From: Trichinella spiralis
Taxonomy: Eukaryota; Nematoda; Enoplea; Trichinellida; Trichinellidae
NCBI GenBank assembly: GCA_000181795.3
Contig: CM012953.1
Location: forward strand, 10,966,267-11,030,266
Direction: 5' to 3'
DNA: 64,000 nucleotides
Part shown: positions 58,493 through 64,000 of the stretch, one piece after another
Layout: each line of letters begins with the position of its first letter
How positions within the stretch are numbered: the first letter of the stretch is position 1
Made by a program: the position numbers and the translations under genes
The notes under the pieces: generated by a model
Database searches by the model: none
The model's input: only the letters and a program-made list of their open reading frames with translations
What the model was told of the DNA's origin: nothing

Positions 58493-60454
58493 TTAGCGCA
58501 AGTAGGCAATCATCATTATCAAATACAACGTTGTCAGTGCTATTGCCAAGCTAATTTTGATCACATTCAACGTGTCGCTGTTCGGGGACAATATCCGCCA
58601 CGCCCATGTACTTCGCGGTCGTGAATTTTCCTTATTCAACGCGGATGTGTCGGTCGACGACGGATCTTCAGTTGTTTCAACGCCAACGGTCGCACCGGAC
58701 GACGTGCTTCTCCGGAAAGAGAAGCGAGACCAGAGCGTTTCCAATATCCGGCAGTGGTTCACACCGTGGCCAACGTGGCGCACCGTCTCAATCACCACCA
58801 ACGACATCATGGCAAACACAGTTGCGGTCAGATTGAAGGCAAAATATTTAACTTGAACAATTTCATTTGTTTAAAAAAAATAAACAACAACAAATTATTT
58901 ATTCAAAGCTTCTTACCGATTCGAGGGATGCTGGCTGAACTAGACGGTAACTGAGATAGCATGTCCTCGGCTAAGACGGTTTGCAGCAAAAGATTGAACG
59001 CAAGCAGTACTACAGCCTTGTTGAACGATGCCATGGAAAATGTGATCACGGTTATGAAAGAGGTTACCAGCGTTGGCAATAGTACGGATATTGTAAAGTG
59101 TGGTGCGTAGCGTTCCATTTTGATCCAAATGTAAATCAGTGGAAAATGCAACGCGTGCTCTTCTTCCGGTGGCCATTGGCTTCGTTCTTGATCGGTCATC
59201 GCATTCCAAAAGCTGACGTTCATGTGTACATCAATCACCTTCCAACCGCTTACGATCACTTTTTCATCTTCCCAAAAAAGATTCAACATCGGCTTTCGAT
59301 CCAAAGGACGAATATCCAATTCCCTTCATAATAACAATATTATCTTTTAAAAATTTTTATACAATGAACATTTTCAAATTGCATAAATATACATGTAAAT
59401 TTTTTAAATTTGCTCGACTTGTCGTACATTCAGTCGATTCACAGTTTTAAAACACACAATCACAGTTTAAGCTTACTTCAGATTGTAATTCCAAGATCCA
59501 AGTATCACCGGGCATGATTGAACATCGTATGGATAGTCGGTGAAATCAAATTTGCACGACGCTTTGTACCTGAACATCGGAAAATGTTCCACTCGACCAT
59601 TGGACTCCACCCAGGAATGTTGATAAAAAGTGTAACGAATTGAATCGTCCGCTTGCCCTGCTCTTAAAAAAATATGAATCTCAAATAATAAATTGAATTT
59701 GGAATGAAAAATAAAAGACACGCACGCGTTGTAAAGAATCAGATCAGGTTTCCAAATATGCCACGAATGCATGAGCAGTCTGTTGACTCCGTTGAATTGT
59801 TCTGGATTCCAAGAGAGATATTCATCGTTCCACAACTGCAATGATAAACAAAATGGGAAATGAAATTATTATTTTTTAATTTTAAATTTACCAAATACTG
59901 AAAGCCGTGCACCGTCATCGTTTGATGTTCTTCATTCTAAACAGTAATAAATACTTTTACAAATGAATTTCGTCCACATTATCAAAGTATTCAAAAAACA
60001 ATGAGACGTAACAAAGCAGTATACAAACAAGAAGCAGATTTTTAAAAGCAATAATTTGCTTTTAATATGAGAAAAAGTAAAGCGAAAAAGGCAAACATAC
60101 CACTTCTTCGATGTGCTGTATGACGGCAAAAAATAAAACAATTAATCCTTGATTTTCATCTTTCACTGGTCTGTGGTGATGGTTGTAGGTTTCGAGAAGT
60201 GATCGTTCAAGTCCATTCAAAATTTCTTGATACGGCAACAAATCAGTAATGTTCTCATTTGCTAAAGTGTGAAATATTTCAGTTTTAATCGTTCATTTAT
60301 TATTTTTTTTGTTAGTTTAAAATCAAAATATAAATTGTACATTAACATTTTAATAAAAGGGTGAATTACATTTGTCTGGGTCTTCTTCTTCTTCTTCTTT
60401 TGCATGGGAAAATTCGAGAAATAATAATAAATGGAGAAGAAAATGTAATCTCAT
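58493..60454 (-). CDS. Cys-loop ligand-gated ion channel subunit, divergent nAChR-like
   Basis: Seven or so exons join in frame from ATG 60452-60454 to TAA 58493-58495. The N-terminus is a signal peptide (MRLHFLLHLLLFLEFSHA) followed by an acidic EEEEED run. The ligand-binding domain has LWNDEYLSWNPEQFNGV, WKPDLILYNA and a 13-residue Cys-loop, CKFDFTDYPYDVQSC. Loop C carries no vicinal Cys pair, so it is a non-alpha type. Then come TM1 (FTISVLLPTLVTSFITVITF), TM2 (KAVVLLAFNLLLQTVLAE), TM3 (YFAFNLTATVFAMMSLVVI), a Ser/Thr-rich loop and TM4 (VIKISLAIALTTLYLIMMIA). The PAR signature of anion channels is absent, which favours a cation channel, but the usual GEK before TM2 reads FNK. Ligand and partners unknown. 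Confidence 0.85.
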
Positions 60455-61761
60455 TGCTTGCTAGAACAAAGATCGAGCTAGTTGAAGCTGAACGACAACT
60501 GACACAATGAATAACACATTATCAGTATAAATAAATTTTATTTTAAATGTGGTATTCAATTTCTGTAGAATGCTTTGACGAATTGCGTCGAGTTTATCAA
60601 CTGTGAACGTAATTTGAGCGATCCTGTACGAATTGATGCTCAATATTAGTTACTATTCAAATTTCTCTCAGTTTGCCAGGCACAAGCAGATAAAACAAAC
60701 ATTATATCATTTTCTACATGAAAATCTACTTTGAAATTTAAATCTATATTAATTAATAATAAAATATTGCATTACTTTCCAAAACTTATCTCGAGCAACT
60801 TCATTAAACTCAACATATATACTAATTGATGAAAAAACATAATAATAATATACATAATATCTTAGTGATTGATATTTAGAATTGAGTTTATTACTTTTTC
60901 AACGTTATAAATTGTTATTCATTCCAAAACTTTACAAATAATAATGTAAAAAATTCACTAAAAGATTTTGCAATGAAATGTCAATGCAATAAAGCCAAAA
61001 TAGCTAATAATTGAAAACATGCACATACACATGAAAATTGCAAAGTTTTTCAACGTAATTTCAGAAAAATACGACGTAGAAATGTAAGAATCTTCAAGAG
61101 TTTTTATGATGAGTTTGAAAGGATTTTACATCTGAATCTGTCAAGTATTATGTTTAACAAATTAATTATTCTCATAAATATGTTTTTATTTATTGCAGGC
61201 TATTATTATATTAAAAAATGACAAAATATTTTCATAATCATACATGCATTCATAATAATTAACTTGAATCTCGCATGATAAAATCAATGAACATTGTCAG
61301 CAGCTTTCTAAAAGAAGGATAAATTTATTGAGTGAAAAAACATTTTTCTTGCTTTAGATAACTTTTAACATGAAACAAAGAGAACGGTGATTTTAGTGGT
61401 AGTAATATGAGAATCAGATTCACCTAAACACTGATCATACCGTGAATTAAATAACAACAAATGACGATCATTTTGAAAAAAATTATTTTAATACAACATT
61501 CTTTGAAATGACAATAAAATTGCATCTACTTTTTAAAGCTTCACAAATATTAAGCTGAATGATCATTGTCATTCATAACAAGTTCATGTTGCTTTACGAA
61601 ATTACCAGCAAATTACTTATCAGCATTCTATCAGCCATTTCCATTCTTTAAACTTGCATAAAAAATAACAATAAAACGATGATTTAAATTTAATTGCCTC
61701 TTTACTTATAAAAAAGCACAGTCACATACAAATAATTTTCAAATCAGGCACATCATTATTT
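60455..61761. other. Intergenic, no gene recognised
   Basis: AT-rich region between the channel gene's start and the COX6C stop codon. It should hold the channel promoter. Confidence 0.6.
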
Positions 61762-62172
61762 CTACAGTTTCCCAGCTTCTTTTAAACGATCGGCCAAATT
61801 CTGCGGGCAAGATTGCAACAAATTCTTCGAACACATGTGTTCTACCATCTTGTATATATCAGCATTTCTAAAAACAACCTGTTAAGTACAATTTAGCAAA
61901 ATTCAAATTCAGCAAATACAGAATTCACAATAACATCGAAAAACAAAAGCTTTATAACATTAAATTCAAATTCTCTCAGCAAACAAAAATGAAATTGTAC
62001 ATATAAAAAATAAAAGATACTTCATATATTCAAGTTGTCGATTGTGGCGAGGAATGCAAATCAAATGCCAAATTGTGAAACCCAAACCCATAGAAAATGC
62101 GATTCCAGAAATAATTACTTTGCGCATAAACATTCCATTCAGATTACGCAACTGTGGCTTCGCAATCGACAT
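61762..62172 (-). CDS. Cytochrome c oxidase subunit 6C (COX6C)-like
   Basis: Two exons: ATG 62170-62172 to about 62020, then about 61867 to TAG 61762-61764. Joined, they give about 86 residues: MSIAKPQLRNLNGMFMRKVI, a single transmembrane helix (SGIAFSMGLGFTIWHLICIP), then RHNRQLEYMKNADIYKMVEH and a short tail ending EAGKL. The order of a basic N-terminus, one helix, the R-x-Y-x-(D/E)-F/IY segment and small size match COX6C, a nuclear-coded inner-membrane subunit of complex IV. The TTCTAG seven bases before the ATG suggests a splice acceptor, possibly for a spliced leader. Confidence 0.8.
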
Positions 62173-63241
62173 ATTTCTAGAACATATAAAAGTAAATACA
62201 TTTGAATGTAAACAACATTAAACTGTAAGAAATTAAATGACATCAAAATAAAGTTAATAAATAACTATAACAATAAATAAATAAATGATAAGTTAACAAA
62301 ACAACAGTAAGTATAACGAAGAGTAAGTTAAGGAATTTGGTTCGAAAAATGAAGTCTAACCAATCAGTCAAAACCTTTTTCCAAAAAAGCAGTAACAATA
62401 AGCTCAAAGCAAAAGGGACTAACACTTAAAAAATGACTACTGACTACTAATGCTCAAACTGCTTAGAAAAACACAGTGAAATAAACTGTTAAAAAACAGT
62501 ACCTGAAATGCTCGCAGTAAAAGAAATTATTTTCAATGACAGTATGGGATGCAACAGTACGCTTTATTAATAATTAAGTAAAAAATTTAAAACGTCATAA
62601 TAATTTTTGAGTATTTTAGTAAAACACTAAAAGAAAACTATAATACAACAGTAAAAAATAATTAAATAAAATATAACTTAATAAATAGATTTGTTTTGAA
62701 CAAAAATAGAATTAAAATATTTGTACTTTTTAAATCATAATACAAAGAATTATACTATACATTTTTAATCAGAAATGATAAATCAGCTAAACAACAAGCA
62801 AAGCCAAATAATTATAAAATAAATAAGTATGAAAGAAGAACTTGATCAAAATAAAAACAAAATTTCAAATAGATTAGTCCAGTTAACATGATAACAGACA
62901 TGATAAAAAATATTAAAAAATGAAATTTTCATTTTGAAGCACTTTTCATCAGAAAGACTGAGATTTTCATCAGAAGCAATTGAAATTTGAAAAATAAAAA
63001 ATGAAAGAAAATATGAAAAAATGAAATATTAAAAAATGAAATTTTATAAAATATTTGCCGTTTAATTGAAAAATAAAAATGATAAAATTTAATATTCACA
63101 AAAATTTAAAAGAATATAAGAGCAATGTAATAAATATAAATAATAAAATTGAAAATGTAAAATTTTATAAATAATTCAATAATATTTCGTAGTAAATATG
63201 TATTGCTTAATTGTATTAAGAATTGAAAGATAATACTCATT
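62173..63241. other. Intergenic, very AT-rich
   Basis: No gene seen. Poly-A and AAAT runs dominate. Confidence 0.6.
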
Positions 63242-63560
63242 GGGGAGCGTGTAGCACGGTGGTAAGCCACATAGCTTGACGTGCTGAACTCATAGGGTTC
63301 GATTCTCGCTGCCTCATGAAAATATGAAATGTAATCCTAATGCATGCTGCTCTACAGATCCATCAGGTTCGTATCCCGAATCTGCCGAGATGTATGGAAT
63401 TTATACGACCAGTGGATTCCTGCTATCTCTTTTACAACGTACACTGTTCTACAGCTGCTACGTGCTTAATAGCTTAGCCTCGACGAGCGCAGAGTCAACG
63501 GCGCGTGTCCATCTAGCAGACAGCGCTCTTTCGCCGCATGCAATATTTTATTCCTTATAA
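63242..63560 (+). repeat. tRNA-Val-like SINE head or tRNA relic
   Basis: Bases 63242-63314 are tRNA-sized (73 nt). They carry an A-box-like TAGCACGGTGG and a B-box-like GGTTCGATTCT, each one base from consensus, a TTGACGT loop (anticodon position GAC) on a short stem, and an acceptor pairing of about 5 of 7. The T-stem is broken, so it is unlikely to be a working tRNA. A GC-richer body follows with a second B-box-like GGTTCGTATCC at about 63367, ending near 63560 in AT-rich sequence. This is the layout of a tRNA-derived SINE. Confidence 0.5.
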
Positions 63561-64000
63561 TAAAAAACATTTTAAATATTCACATAAACAGCTTTATCCA
63601 GCAGCTGCACTACCAATAGCGCAATAATTAAGAAGCATTGGTAGATGGGCTTTCAGTTGAATGTAACAGAAATAAATTTAGTAAAATCGAACGTCTATAT
63701 AGAGAGAATAAATGTATCACATCTCGGTCAGGAAATTAGATGACTGAAAGTTTCGAATCACTTTTCACCAACTGTTGATTGTTAAAATATATTAAATCAA
63801 AATATTGCTTATCATTTTCAGCATTTTGAAAAACATTTTACAGCTTGTCAAAACTAAAAATGAAATATTTTTAAATGATAAAATTTCCTTAAGAAGAGAA
63901 AACAAAATGATACAAACTGCTAAAAAGAAATAACATGAGCAAATGCCTGAAATGTTCACACTGAAAGAGAATATTTAGAACAGCGGTATGCGGCTGCATA
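63561..64000. other. Intergenic, no gene recognised
   Basis: AT-rich sequence to the window end. Confidence 0.6.

Noticed and set aside
63324-63560. 78-codon plus-strand frame
   Set aside because: It lies in the body of the SINE-like repeat and has no conserved features.

Overview
This window is nuclear DNA of a small-genome animal, most probably a nematode. It is AT-rich. Most genes carry many short introns of about 45-60 nt with GT...TTTCAG borders. The proteins (IFT172, a PHF14-like PHD protein, an intronless serpentine-type receptor, a cys-loop channel, a CRAL-TRIO/GOLD protein) are metazoan. The species cannot be fixed from sequence alone. One assembly gap (171 N) lies at 54263-54433.

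Layout, left to right. The 3' end of a fidgetin-like AAA ATPase gene (+) meets a PPM1D-like PP2C phosphatase (-). The Arp2/3 subunit ARPC3 (-) follows, its coding sequence split over small exons. It shares a 450-bp divergent promoter with the ciliary transport gene IFT172 (+). A perfect RFX X-box sits 20 bp before the IFT172 start codon, and a tRNA-Leu(AAG) lies antisense in its second intron. A PHF14-like chromatin reader (-) is convergent with IFT172. Next come a small Lys/Pro/Ala hexapeptide-repeat gene (-), a deleted Tigger/pogo transposon, a gene-poor 3-kb stretch, an intronless 7TM receptor (+) and a MITE that starts 4 bp after the receptor's stop codon.

From 27 to 34 kb there is no gene I can name. 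A 1.3-kb patch (30.05-31.32 kb, -) nevertheless holds a chain of coding-like segments with compatible splice sites, possibly an undescribed or decaying gene, and an LTR-like piece lies near 32.5 kb. An intronless CRAL-TRIO/GOLD (SEC14-like) gene (+) and RPS26 (-) follow. Next are a decayed Ty3/gypsy reverse-transcriptase remnant (-) bracketed by diverged direct repeats with a GC-rich hairpin block, and a solo LTR with a 4-bp target duplication. After these come eIF5A (+) and an M17 leucine aminopeptidase (+).

The most unusual locus is a PWWP-domain gene (+, 50.1-55.8 kb). Its middle is an array of at least ten tandem exon-plus-intron modules. Every exon is symmetric phase 1-1, so copy number can change without breaking the frame. 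The introns are about as well conserved as the exons. The right end holds an NTF2/SnoaL-like small protein with two possible N-termini (+), a divergent cys-loop channel subunit (-), COX6C (-) and a tRNA-Val-like SINE or tRNA relic.

There is no operon-like clustering by function. Housekeeping genes (RPS26, eIF5A, COX6C, ARPC3, LAP) are mixed with ciliary, chromatin, receptor and repeat-derived sequence.
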